From the NCBI GenBank assembly GCA_964613385.1, contig CAZTGZ010000006.1, positions 1-64,000 on the forward strand: DNA of 64,000 nucleotides, written 5' to 3'. Shown piece after piece: positions 8,929-17,046 of this stretch (the first letter of the stretch is position 1; every line of letters begins with the position of its first letter). The notes beneath the pieces were generated by a model. That model saw nothing but the letters and a program-made list of their open reading frames with translations. It did not search any database and was not told the origin of the DNA. A program made the translations under genes and the position numbers. This stretch comes from CAZTGZ01 sp964613385. Its GTDB lineage: Bacteria > Bacteroidota > Bacteroidia > NS11-12g > UBA9320.

Positions 8929-10141
8929 GATCGTATTCCTTAATTTTCCTGTAAAGGGTTCTTTCAGAAATTCCCAATTCATCGGCTGCTCTTTTTCTTT
9001 TTCCATTGTTGCGAAGCAAAGCTTTTCTAATCATTTCTTCCTCCTTAGCATCCAGAGATAAATTCTCATCCGTACTAACTGTATCATGTGCTTCCACAAT
9101 CTGTTCATCAGCTACATGAAAGTCTTCATTCACCGTAGATATGGTTAATCCATTGTTTTCTTCACCGTTTATTCGTCTCACGAAAGCATCTTGTTCCGCT
9201 GCGCGAGGTGGATTACCGGAAAGTATTTCATAAACAACTTTCTTGAGATCCTGCATATCAGCTTTCAGATCAAACAGAACCTTATAGAAAATATCTCGTT
9301 CAGAAAACTCCTGACTATTTTGATGCGATGGAGCAACAACCATAGGTAAAGATGAAGTATTCGGTAAATATTTCTGCAGCGTCACTTCATCGATTAAGGA
9401 ATTTTTTTCTAGAACGGCAATTTGTTCAACGGTGTTTTTAAGCTGACGAATGTTACCAGGCCAACGATATTGGGTTAAAAGTTGCTCTGCTTCAGGAGTT
9501 AAGGATAGCTCCGGCATCTTATACTTTTCGGACATATCGGCTGCAAATTTTCTGAAAAGCAGGTAGATGTCCATGGGACGTTCTCTCAGAGCCGGAACTT
9601 TTACGGGAATGGTGGAGATCCTGTAATACAAATCTTCTCTGAATTTCCCTTTCTGACTTTCTTCAAAGAGGTCTTTATTCGTAGCAGCTACAACCCTTAC
9701 GTCCGTTTTTTGCACTTGAGAACTTCCTACCCGGATAAATTCGCCATTTTCCAGAACTCGCAACAATCTCGATTGGGTTTCTAATGGCAGTTCGCCAATT
9801 TCATCTAAAAATATGGTGCCTCCGTTGGCAGTTTCAAAATAACCTTTTCGGCCATCAGCAGCTCCTGTAAAAGCACCTTTCTCATGTCCGAAAAGCTCCG
9901 AGTTTATGGTGCCTTCGGGTATGGCGCCACAATTTATGGCGATAAAAGGGCCATGTTTGCGATGACTTAACTGATGGATGATTTTGGAAAAGGACTCCTT
10001 ACCAACACCACTTTCCCCTTGTATATAAACTGTAATTTCTGTAGGGGCAACTTTGATGGCCGTTTCCAGGGCATAATTCAGGCGGGGCGAATTGCCAATA
10101 ATTCCGAAGCGAAGTTTAATTTGTTGTAAATCGGGGCTCAT
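8921..10141 (-). CDS. Sigma-54-dependent transcriptional activator without receiver domain
   Basis: An AAA+ enhancer-binding protein that uses ATP to open RpoN promoter complexes. The 406 residues start directly with the AAA+ domain. Walker A is GESGVGKE near residue 42, the sigma-54-contacting GAFTGA loop lies near 88, Walker B is TIFLDEIGE, and the arginine-finger region is FREDLYYRIS. After a linker of about 100 residues a Fis-type helix-turn-helix closes the protein (RAADELGISERTLYRKIKEY). It lacks an N-terminal receiver, GAF or PAS domain, so its input signal is not visible. It overlaps the preceding lipoprotein by four bases. The same gene occupies this position in many Bacteroidota. 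Confidence 0.95.
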   Translation of the reverse strand: MSPDLQQIKLRFGIIGNSPRLNYALETAIKVAPTEITVYIQGESGVGKESFSKIIHQLSHRKHGPFIAINCGAIPEGTINSELFGHEKGAFTGAADGRKGYFETANGGTIFLDEIGELPLETQSRLLRVLENGEFIRVGSSQVQKTDVRVVAATNKDLFEESQKGKFREDLYYRISTIPVKVPALRERPMDIYLLFRKFAADMSEKYKMPELSLTPEAEQLLTQYRWPGNIRQLKNTVEQIAVLEKNSLIDEVTLQKYLPNTSSLPMVVAPSHQNSQEFSERDIFYKVLFDLKADMQDLKKVVYEILSGNPPRAAEQDAFVRRINGEENNGLTISTVNEDFHVADEQIVEAHDTVSTDENLSLDAKEEEMIRKALLRNNGKRKRAADELGISERTLYRKIKEYDLD

Positions 10142-10983
10142 TTTAGTTTTATATCCTCACTTTCTCCTTTAATTCTATATGAAATAGGAAACCATTCATC
10201 CTGATAATAACGCATGGTTTGATTCGAGGTTTTCATCTGACCAGGCAAAAATGTTCGTATCATTTGCATGCATTGGGCGGGTAGAGTTTCAGGAAGGAGA
10301 TTGAATTTATCATATTTATATTCCTGAATAACCATGGTATCCTTTAATCCGGATGTTTCTACCAGGCTGATATTGTACATGAGCTGGTCTATCGGTCTGC
10401 TGCCCAAATTAACCACCAGGGCAGAAACTTCAACTTTTTTATTGAAAGGATTTCGAAGGGATTTGCTCAAAACAATCAGGCTGTCTTTTTGATTTCCCCA
10501 ATAATAAACATTGATTCCGGAATGGCTGAAAATAACTCCCGACTTCGCATCTTTATGATTGATTTCATTTTTAATGAATCTCCTTCCGCTTCTTTTAAAC
10601 TCGCTGTTCATGCTGAAAACAGGGCTATCGTCCCAACTCCGCTCGGAATATTTGATGGCCGTGTCCAAAGGAATTTCAAAATAATAGAACTTGTCAGAAC
10701 AGTCAGGATCTATATCGAAATTCACCAAATCCTCCCAACCGGATACAATCACTTGTCCATTTTTATCCCTGAAAATTCTAACCGGATATTGGTGTCCAAC
10801 CAGAGCTTGTAATGAATCGTGTAATAAGCTCTTATCCAGATCCGCAGATCTCCAGACATTCGGATTGGTTTTATATACTTTTGGCTCATTTTCAGGTATA
10901 TGGACAGATTCCGGTCTTCCTTGCTTCTTTTGACAAGAAAATAAAACACTGATTATGATGAAACTATAGATCCATGACCTCAT
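10138..10983 (-). CDS. Lipoprotein of unknown function
   Basis: 281 residues with a clear lipoprotein signal (MRSWIYSFIIISVLFSC, lipobox SVLFSC), so it should be membrane anchored in the envelope. The mature part shows no motif I recognise. It is soluble-looking, with several beta-rich stretches and no further membrane helix. ATG starts inside the miaB stop (ATGA overlap), and its own stop overlaps the start of the sigma-54 activator in the same way, so all three are translated together. The position between a tRNA-modifying enzyme and an activator gives no firm clue to its role. Confidence 0.75.
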   Translation of the reverse strand: MRSWIYSFIIISVLFSCQKKQGRPESVHIPENEPKVYKTNPNVWRSADLDKSLLHDSLQALVGHQYPVRIFRDKNGQVIVSGWEDLVNFDIDPDCSDKFYYFEIPLDTAIKYSERSWDDSPVFSMNSEFKRSGRRFIKNEINHKDAKSGVIFSHSGINVYYWGNQKDSLIVLSKSLRNPFNKKVEVSALVVNLGSRPIDQLMYNISLVETSGLKDTMVIQEYKYDKFNLLPETLPAQCMQMIRTFLPGQMKTSNQTMRYYQDEWFPISYRIKGESEDIKLK

Positions 10984-12422
10984 AATCTTTCTATTTTTCT
11001 AAGGGCTTGACCTATTAAACTGGTAGTTGTGGCACGTTGGGCTAAAACCTCCACAAAATCTCCTTTTTCGTATAGTTCTTTAGGGAAAATGACCACAATG
11101 TTCTGGTCATTTCTTCCCATCCATTCATTTTTGGATTTTTTTGACTCACCTTCAATTAATACGATGTGTTTCTGTCCAACCCGCTTCAAATTTTTTTCAA
11201 GGGAGATTTTATTTTGAATCTCAATAACCTCCCGAAGTCTTCTTTTTTTGATTTCTTCCGGAATATCATCTTCAAATTTCCTTGCCGCCAGGGTGCCCGG
11301 TCTTTCTGAATAGAAATACATATACGAAAAGTCGAACTGAGACCACTCAACCAGACTCAGGGTATCTGAATGTTCCTCTTCTGTTTCGGTACAAAAGCCG
11401 GTGATGATATCACAGGAAATACCACAATCGGGCATTATTTCTCTAATCTTACGCACTTTTTGCATATACCATTCCCGATCGTAAGTTCTGTTCATAAGTT
11501 CGAGAATGCGCGAGTTTCCGCTTTGAGCGGGCAAGTGTATGTAGTTGCAGATATTTGGATATTTGGCCATGGTAAACAGTACCTCATCCGTAATATCTTT
11601 CGGGTGTGAAGTTGAAAAACGAATACGCATCTGGTCAGCCTCTTTAGCAGCTAACTCCAGCAAATTCGCGAAATTTACGTGTTTGCTTTTTTCTTCTTCG
11701 CTGAGTTTGTCGAATGCCTTTTTGGGTCCGCCGCCAAACCACAAATATGAATCTACATTCTGACCCAATAAGGTTACTTCTTTGAAGCCTTTATCTCTTA
11801 AATCCCGAATTTCTGACAGTATCGATTCAGGGTCCCGGCTTCGTTCTCTTCCGCGTGTGAATGGAACCACGCAGAAGCTGCACATGTTGTCGCATCCCCG
11901 CATAATTGAGATGAATGCGGTTACTCCATTGGAATGCAAACGTGTAGGTGCAATTTCTCCGTAGGTTTCTTCCAAAGACAGAATTACGTTCAGTGATTTG
12001 TCTCCACCTTCAACTTCCTGCAGCATTTTAGGTAATTCCCTGTATGCATCGGGACCTGCAACCAAATCAACTAGCTTTTCTTCTTCGAGTAACTGTTGTT
12101 TCAATCGTTCAGCCATACAACCCAAAACTCCGACTACCAAATCGGGATTTTTCTTTTTTCGGCCTTTCAATTGTATCAGACGGTTTCTGATTTTTTGTTC
12201 GGCATTGTCGCGGATGCTGCAAGTATTGATAAAAATTACGCTGGCTTCTTCTTCCAGAGTTGTTAATCCGTAGCCATGCTCTGACATTACCGTTGCAATA
12301 ATCTCACTGTCTGCAAAATTCATTGCACAGCCGTAACTTTCGATAAACAAACTTTTATTCTGGGCTTTGCCCAATACCTGATCTTCCAGTATTAATGGGA
12401 ATTCTGACATCATATATTCCAT
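10980..12422 (-). CDS. miaB: tRNA-2-methylthio-N6-isopentenyladenosine synthase MiaB
   Basis: Radical-SAM enzyme that adds a methylthio group to i6A37 of tRNAs reading UNN codons. The N-terminal UPF0004 domain carries the three Cys of the auxiliary cluster (ESYGCAMN, INTCSIRD, GVLGCMAE). The radical-SAM triad is in RGCDNMCSFCVVPF, and a TRAM domain closes the protein. The start is uncertain: ATG at 12422 is used here, ATGs follow at 12413 and 12410, and an open TTG lies at 12446. An exact TAnnTTTG box (12425-12432) lies just before these ATGs and favours one of the three. dapF lies directly upstream. Confidence 0.95.
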   Translation of the reverse strand: MEYMMSEFPLILEDQVLGKAQNKSLFIESYGCAMNFADSEIIATVMSEHGYGLTTLEEEASVIFINTCSIRDNAEQKIRNRLIQLKGRKKKNPDLVVGVLGCMAERLKQQLLEEEKLVDLVAGPDAYRELPKMLQEVEGGDKSLNVILSLEETYGEIAPTRLHSNGVTAFISIMRGCDNMCSFCVVPFTRGRERSRDPESILSEIRDLRDKGFKEVTLLGQNVDSYLWFGGGPKKAFDKLSEEEKSKHVNFANLLELAAKEADQMRIRFSTSHPKDITDEVLFTMAKYPNICNYIHLPAQSGNSRILELMNRTYDREWYMQKVRKIREIMPDCGISCDIITGFCTETEEEHSDTLSLVEWSQFDFSYMYFYSERPGTLAARKFEDDIPEEIKKRRLREVIEIQNKISLEKNLKRVGQKHIVLIEGESKKSKNEWMGRNDQNIVVIFPKELYEKGDFVEVLAQRATTTSLIGQALRKIERL

Positions 12423-12438
12423 TGCAAAAATAGGGCTT

Positions 12439-12455
12439 TCTGACAAATTGTCAGA
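12439..12455. repeat. 17-bp palindrome at the dapF/miaB junction
   Basis: TCTGACAAATTGTCAGA has two perfect 8-bp arms around a single central base. It spans the dapF stop codon and the start region of miaB. With a one-base centre it cannot form a normal RNA hairpin, so if functional it would more likely bind a dimeric protein as DNA. It may also be chance. Confidence 0.4.
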
Positions 12456-13266
12456 CAGAAGCTTTTTGATTTAAATAATAAAAATCTTCTAAATTGAAAT
12501 TGCCCTCGTACACAGCTTTGGCAGGCCCTGAAAGATAAATTTGATCGAAAGTTCCATCGGCATGATGGTGATATCTGACTTCAAGTTTTCCTCCTAAGGT
12601 TAGGACTTCAATATGAAAGTTACCTGTTCCAAGATTTTCTCTGACATGATTGGCTAATGCCACAGCAGTTACCCCGGTTCCACAGCTGAGTGTTTCATTT
12701 TCTACACCTCTTTCATAGGTGCGTATTTTCAGGATACCCTGCTCAGAAGCGACGAAATTCACGTTGATTCCTTCGGCCCGGTAAGTTGCATGATAACGTA
12801 TTTGTCGGGCTTCTTTGATAATATCTACCTGTGCTATATCAGGCACAAAAATGATATAATGAGGTGATCCGGTGTTGACAACAAAATGATGCTCCAGGCT
12901 TTGAACTTTGGTGACAGGATGCATGCTCAAATGCACCCTGTTTTCAAATATTTCCGCTTCATGGGTTCCATCCGTACTTTCAAATTGGGTATGACTTTGG
13001 ACGATACCCAGTTTCTGAGCAAAATCAATCGCACAACGGCTTCCATTGCCACAAAAGCTTTGGGAACCGTCTGCATTGAAATAGCGCATCAAAAAGTCGA
13101 GACTGACGTGATTCTCCAACAAGATTAACCCATCCGCACCTATGCCGAAATGACGGTCGCAAAGGGAAGGAATATCCAATCCTTCATAATTCAGACCGAG
13201 GTTACGGTTATCAATAACGATAAAATCGTTTCCGGTGCCCTGATATTTGGTGAATGGAATTTTCAA
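12451..13266 (-). CDS. dapF: Diaminopimelate epimerase
   Basis: Converts LL- to meso-diaminopimelate for lysine and peptidoglycan synthesis, without a cofactor. The two catalytic cysteines are present, C72 in SFCGNGSRC and C195 in LSCGTGVTAVA. The N-terminal FTKYQGTGNDFIVID is the family signature, and 271 residues is the normal length. The start is a TTG giving MKIPFTKYQG; no ATG lies in frame upstream before the preceding gene. A weak -7-like box (GATATTTG, 13279-13286) overlaps the end of the upstream anti-sigma-like gene, so it could have its own promoter as well as being read through. Confidence 0.97.
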   Translation of the reverse strand: MKIPFTKYQGTGNDFIVIDNRNLGLNYEGLDIPSLCDRHFGIGADGLILLENHVSLDFLMRYFNADGSQSFCGNGSRCAIDFAQKLGIVQSHTQFESTDGTHEAEIFENRVHLSMHPVTKVQSLEHHFVVNTGSPHYIIFVPDIAQVDIIKEARQIRYHATYRAEGINVNFVASEQGILKIRTYERGVENETLSCGTGVTAVALANHVRENLGTGNFHIEVLTLGGKLEVRYHHHADGTFDQIYLSGPAKAVYEGNFNLEDFYYLNQKASV

Positions 13267-13283
13267 AATTATGGTCGCAAATA

Positions 13284-14249
13284 TCAGCGTTTCAATGGAT
13301 TGGGCAATTCCTGATCTTTAAGTTTTATGTAATATTGATAATCGTTGTATTGTTTTAAAAGGAAATAGTCCTCTTTCCATTTTAAGTAATACAGATTTTC
13401 AAATCTCAAAACCGAAATGGAATCGAAGTCATTTGGACCGAATAGAATCAGTTGTCGGCCCCAAAACTTATATCCCTGAAAGTTGACAGATGAACTCCAT
13501 AATTCTATTTGAATCAATTCAGTTTCATTTTTTATCACGGTTTCATCTTCAGTTTCAGGAGTTATAGTCTTTTCTTTTGATTGAACTTTCTTGTACTCAC
13601 TGGAAACCGCAACTTCAGTTAATTCTTTCTTTTCTACAGTTTCTGCCAAAACCAACACAGATACATTTTTTGATCCAAGTTTTTCATCACGCCGCACAGC
13701 TGCTACAGGAGGTGGTGGTGTAGCATCTGTCATTGCCCTGGGCTCTATATTTTCAAAGTCAGCGTCATCTATTTCACCTTCTATTACATCTTCTTCAACA
13801 ACAACAAAAGGCAATGGGGGAGGAGGAGGCAAAGTTGGTGCATCAAGTGTATCCGAAGGCTCTAATTTCGAAATGGATGAATTAGGTTTTTCTGTAGAAC
13901 TCTTATCTCCTGAAACCGGGGTTTCATTTCGAACGATTTGGTCCTTTTCTTCTTTCGGAATCATGAAGTAATATGCGAAAACAGCCAAAACAACAGTGGC
14001 AGCAATGCCGGCTACCATCCAAACTCTTCCGTACATTGGTTTTATCTGAATATCAGAAGTTTCAGCAGCCAACCATTGTTTCAAACTGGCGTGACCTTCT
14101 GCTCGAATAGCTTCCACAATCTGACGTTGAACTTCGACAGATTCAGACAAATTTGGATTCTTCTCCAACTCCACGAGGAACTCTCTGAGCTCTTCAGCTC
14201 CCATCTCATTGCGCAGATATTTGTCAATATGTTCCTGACCTACTTCCAT
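13284..14249 (-). CDS. Putative membrane anti-sigma factor
   Basis: 321 residues encoded three bases after an ECF sigma factor, the usual place of its inhibitor. The first 70 residues are acidic and helical, as in cytoplasmic sigma-binding domains, and one membrane helix follows (about 77-97). The rest would be periplasmic: a Pro-rich stretch (PPPPPLPF, later PPPPVAAV) and a charged Lys/Glu-rich region, then a C-terminal part rich in Tyr and Trp. No zinc-binding HXXXCXXC motif is visible, so it is not a typical ZAS-type anti-sigma. The regulatory role is inferred from gene order and topology. Confidence 0.72.
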   Translation of the reverse strand: MEVGQEHIDKYLRNEMGAEELREFLVELEKNPNLSESVEVQRQIVEAIRAEGHASLKQWLAAETSDIQIKPMYGRVWMVAGIAATVVLAVFAYYFMIPKEEKDQIVRNETPVSGDKSSTEKPNSSISKLEPSDTLDAPTLPPPPPLPFVVVEEDVIEGEIDDADFENIEPRAMTDATPPPPVAAVRRDEKLGSKNVSVLVLAETVEKKELTEVAVSSEYKKVQSKEKTITPETEDETVIKNETELIQIELWSSSVNFQGYKFWGRQLILFGPNDFDSISVLRFENLYYLKWKEDYFLLKQYNDYQYYIKLKDQELPNPLKR

Positions 14250-14252
14250 TTT

Positions 14253-14825
14253 TTAACTACCAAAAAAATCTTCCCGATTAAATCGCAACCGAACTTCTTT
14301 TTCCAATTTTTTAAAACATTGATATTTTTTGGATTTCACCACATCGGTATTGGCAAAACCCATTTTTTCTGCGATGATGCGATTGTCAAATTCATCGAAA
14401 TAGAAATAAGTAAGCAGATTGCGGCAGGTTTCATCCAGGTTGCTTACAAATTGCCTGATGATACGAATATCCATGGCATCTGAAGGTTTCGTCTCGTCGG
14501 CAATTTGCTGGTGTGACCCTTCTTCCAGTCGCGTAATACGCTCATTTTTACGCAGTTGCTTATACCAAAGGTTTTTCGCTATGCTCATGATGTATGTACT
14601 TAATTTCACGGTAAGTACGAATCCTGATTTGTGCGCATTTTGCCAAACCGCTATCACCGTATCCTGCATCAGGTCCGGAACATCTTCATCTTTCCCATTG
14701 TTTTTTCTGACAAAATTCTTCACCATACCAATATTCTGTTTATACATGTAAACCAAGGCTTGCTGGTTCCCTTGTTTAATTTCATGAATAACTTGCTGGT
14801 CTGAATAATTTTTCTTTTCCAGCAT
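14253..14825 (-). CDS. RNA polymerase ECF sigma factor
   Basis: 190 residues with region 2 (near VPDLMQDTVIAVWQ) and region 4 (NRIIAEKMGF), the layout of group 4 sigma factors. Region 2.1 starts near residue 20 (ALVYMYKQNIGMV). It would direct RNA polymerase to a small envelope or stress regulon. It is followed by a membrane anti-sigma-like gene and diverges from a periplasmic Do/DegQ protease, a natural target of envelope-stress control. The 141-base divergent region has no clear TAnnTTTG promoter, so self-regulation is possible but unproven. Confidence 0.92.
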   Translation of the reverse strand: MLEKKNYSDQQVIHEIKQGNQQALVYMYKQNIGMVKNFVRKNNGKDEDVPDLMQDTVIAVWQNAHKSGFVLTVKLSTYIMSIAKNLWYKQLRKNERITRLEEGSHQQIADETKPSDAMDIRIIRQFVSNLDETCRNLLTYFYFDEFDNRIIAEKMGFANTDVVKSKKYQCFKKLEKEVRLRFNREDFFGS

Positions 14826-14966
14826 TTAACAGACTGTTAATGTAATTTGGTCGATAAAAGTAAATGGCACTGTGCAAAAAGTTATTCCAATACGTTACAA
14901 ATATCGAAATATGAATGGAATAAAGAAGGAACAGATTTTGCTAATCGAATTTTAAAACAAGGAACT

Positions 14967-16427
14967 ATGAGTAGAATGAAAAAAATTACAGGATTTTTTC
15001 TGATTGCCCTGGCTGGAGCCTTGCTCGCTTTGGGTATCAACAAGTTGTTTGAAGGTAAGTCTTCCAGATCATTGGAAGAAATGCAGCAACAAGGATGGTT
15101 AACAAGCCGAAAAATAAGTTTAGACCAGGTTGGATTTGATTTCGTTGGCGTAAGTGAATTGTCAACACCGGCGGTTGTGCATATCAAAACAACCCTGGAT
15201 GCGGCGTCTAACTCCAAGCAAATGCCTGAAGGATTTTTCGATCCGTTCGAATTTTTTCAGGATCCGCAATTGAGGGGTATGCCGAGTCAGGCAACCGGTT
15301 CAGGAGTAATCATAACGGCCGACGGTTATATCGCTACCAATAACCACGTTGTTGATCACGCCTCGAAAATTGAAGTAGTATTAAATGATAAGAGAACCTA
15401 TGATGCTGAATTAATCGGAAAAGACCCTGAAACAGATTTGGCTTTGTTGAAAATTACCGAATCTGACCTGCCCTTTTTGCGGTTCGGCAATTCGGACGTA
15501 CTTAAAGTGGGAGAGTGGGTTGTTGCCGTAGGAAATCCTTTTAATCTCACGAGTACAGTAACAGCGGGCATCGTAAGCGCTAAAGGCAGAAACATCAACT
15601 TACTGCGACAGAACACGGAATGGGCCATTGAAAACTTTATTCAAACAGATGCCGCAGTAAATCCGGGTAATAGCGGTGGAGCACTGGTAAACACTCAGGG
15701 AGAGCTTATCGGTATTAATACCGCAATAGCTTCTCAAACGGGTAGTTATGCGGGATACTCTTTTGCCATTCCGGTGAACATTGCCCGTAAGGTTTTGGAT
15801 GACTTATTGAAATATGGTGAGGTAAAAAGGGCTGTTTTGGGAGTTAAAATTCAGGATCTAACCGCTGAATTAGCAGATGAAAAGGGTATTAAAGACATAA
15901 AAGGTGTATATATTCCGGAAGTGGTAAATGGCAGCGCGGCGGACAAAGCCGGGGTGGAAGTAGGAGATGTGATTTTAAAAGTAAATGCTGCTGAGATCAA
16001 CAGCGCATCTGAATTGCAGGAACAAATCAGCAAATATTATCCGGGTGATAAAGTTACCTTAACGATTAACAGAGCCAATAAACTGAAATCAATCGAGGTG
16101 ATTCTGAGGAGCAAGGATGGTAAAGCAGAAATTGTGAATGAACCTGCCAGAGAAGAGGTAAATATTCAGGGGGCAACTTTTGAGAATCTTAGCCGGGAGG
16201 AAAAACTTGAATTGAAACTGAGAAATGGAGTGAAGATTAAAAAATCGAAAGGGGCATTTAAGGAAGAAGGTATACCGGATGGTTTTGTCATTACTGGTGT
16301 TGACAAGAAGCCTGTCTATACCACAAAAGACATTGAAAAGTTATTGAAGGACAAGCAGGGTGCGGTTTTGTTAGAAGGGGTAATGCCTGATGGAAAGAAA
16401 GAGGCCTACGCTTTAAAACTCAAATAA
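14967..16427 (+). CDS. Do/DegQ family periplasmic serine protease
   Basis: Envelope quality-control protease of the HtrA family. The start at 14967 gives MSRMKKITGFFLIALAGALL, a signal peptide or anchor; the frame is open further upstream but without reason to be coding. The catalytic triad is H127 (TNNHVVDH), D157 (PETDLALLK) and S236 (NPGNSGGAL). One clear PDZ domain follows (about 300-400), then a poorer PDZ-like region to the end. It faces an ECF sigma factor across 141 bases, which suggests stress control. A strong hairpin terminator lies directly after it. Confidence 0.96.
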   Translation: MSRMKKITGFFLIALAGALLALGINKLFEGKSSRSLEEMQQQGWLTSRKISLDQVGFDFVGVSELSTPAVVHIKTTLDAASNSKQMPEGFFDPFEFFQDPQLRGMPSQATGSGVIITADGYIATNNHVVDHASKIEVVLNDKRTYDAELIGKDPETDLALLKITESDLPFLRFGNSDVLKVGEWVVAVGNPFNLTSTVTAGIVSAKGRNINLLRQNTEWAIENFIQTDAAVNPGNSGGALVNTQGELIGINTAIASQTGSYAGYSFAIPVNIARKVLDDLLKYGEVKRAVLGVKIQDLTAELADEKGIKDIKGVYIPEVVNGSAADKAGVEVGDVILKVNAAEINSASELQEQISKYYPGDKVTLTINRANKLKSIEVILRSKDGKAEIVNEPAREEVNIQGATFENLSREEKLELKLRNGVKIKKSKGAFKEEGIPDGFVITGVDKKPVYTTKDIEKLLKDKQGAVLLEGVMPDGKKEAYALKLK

Positions 16428-16434
16428 AATTCCG

Positions 16435-16473
16435 GGTCTGCTCCAAATAAATGGGGCAGACCTTTTAATTTTT
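16435..16473 (+). terminator. Rho-independent terminator of the DegQ-like gene
   Basis: A 10-bp stem, GGTCTGCTCC paired with GGGGCAGACC through one G-T pair, has an 8-base loop and is followed by TTTTAATTTTT. It starts eight bases after the stop codon. Its T-tract overlaps the stop codon of the convergent gldD gene. Confidence 0.85.
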
Positions 16474-17046
16474 AAACTGCAGGGATTGAACCATTTTGGT
16501 GATGTCTTCTTTGACAAAATCCACCACAGGTGCAACGCTGTCTCTAATCGTATGATTATTAAAGTAAAAAGCACCCCGCATAAAGTGATGCTTTTGATCG
16601 GTCATATAGAAATTAAATGGGGTAGCGGTATTACCGGTTAGCGTGTAGAAAATTCCTTTTACATTATGGCTGTTGGAAATTTCTGATTCATCTATCTCTT
16701 CGGCTTTGATGGTATGTTTAAATACCAATCTGAATGCATCTTCCGTCATAGAATCTAATTGAGATTCATTGCTGAAATAACGATAACTCAGATGAAGGGT
16801 AGCATCAAAATCAGGAAAGTAAAGATTGTACCAGCAAGGATCTGAAAACTCATTTGTATCTGGAACCATGACGGCATAAGAAGGTTGAAGGAACTCAAAA
16901 TTACATGGTACCCGGGTCATTTGATAGGAATGCTCGGGAAAATTAATTCTGGGATAACCATGGGGTTTTGGGGTATAATCTCTGCACCCGCTCACCATGA
17001 TGGGTATTATAAATCCTAAAACAGCGTTCTTAATCCACTTCTTCAT
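16465..17046 (-). CDS. gldD: Gliding motility lipoprotein GldD
   Basis: Envelope lipoprotein needed for gliding and linked to T9SS function in Flavobacterium. The start at 17046 gives MKKWIKNAVLGFIIPIMVSG with the lipobox Cys just after; an ATG 18 bases upstream is also open. The mature N-terminus (CRDYTPKPHGYPRI) is the most conserved part of GldD, and residues such as YFNNHTIRDSVAP near the end also fit. It overlaps the end of gldE, as in other Bacteroidota where gldE and gldD are coupled. The molecular activity of GldD is not known. Confidence 0.95.
   Translation of the reverse strand: MKKWIKNAVLGFIIPIMVSGCRDYTPKPHGYPRINFPEHSYQMTRVPCNFEFLQPSYAVMVPDTNEFSDPCWYNLYFPDFDATLHLSYRYFSNESQLDSMTEDAFRLVFKHTIKAEEIDESEISNSHNVKGIFYTLTGNTATPFNFYMTDQKHHFMRGAFYFNNHTIRDSVAPVVDFVKEDITKMVQSLQFKN

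Noticed and set aside
13591..13971. A 126-codon plus-strand frame rich in Ser and Gly
   Set aside because: It is the antisense reading of the Pro-rich region of the anti-sigma-like protein; low-complexity codons keep it open.
14826..14966. Divergent ECF-type promoter motif (TGGAATAA on both strands)
   Set aside because: The short motif occurs once in each direction, but no matching -10 element at a fixed spacing could be shown.
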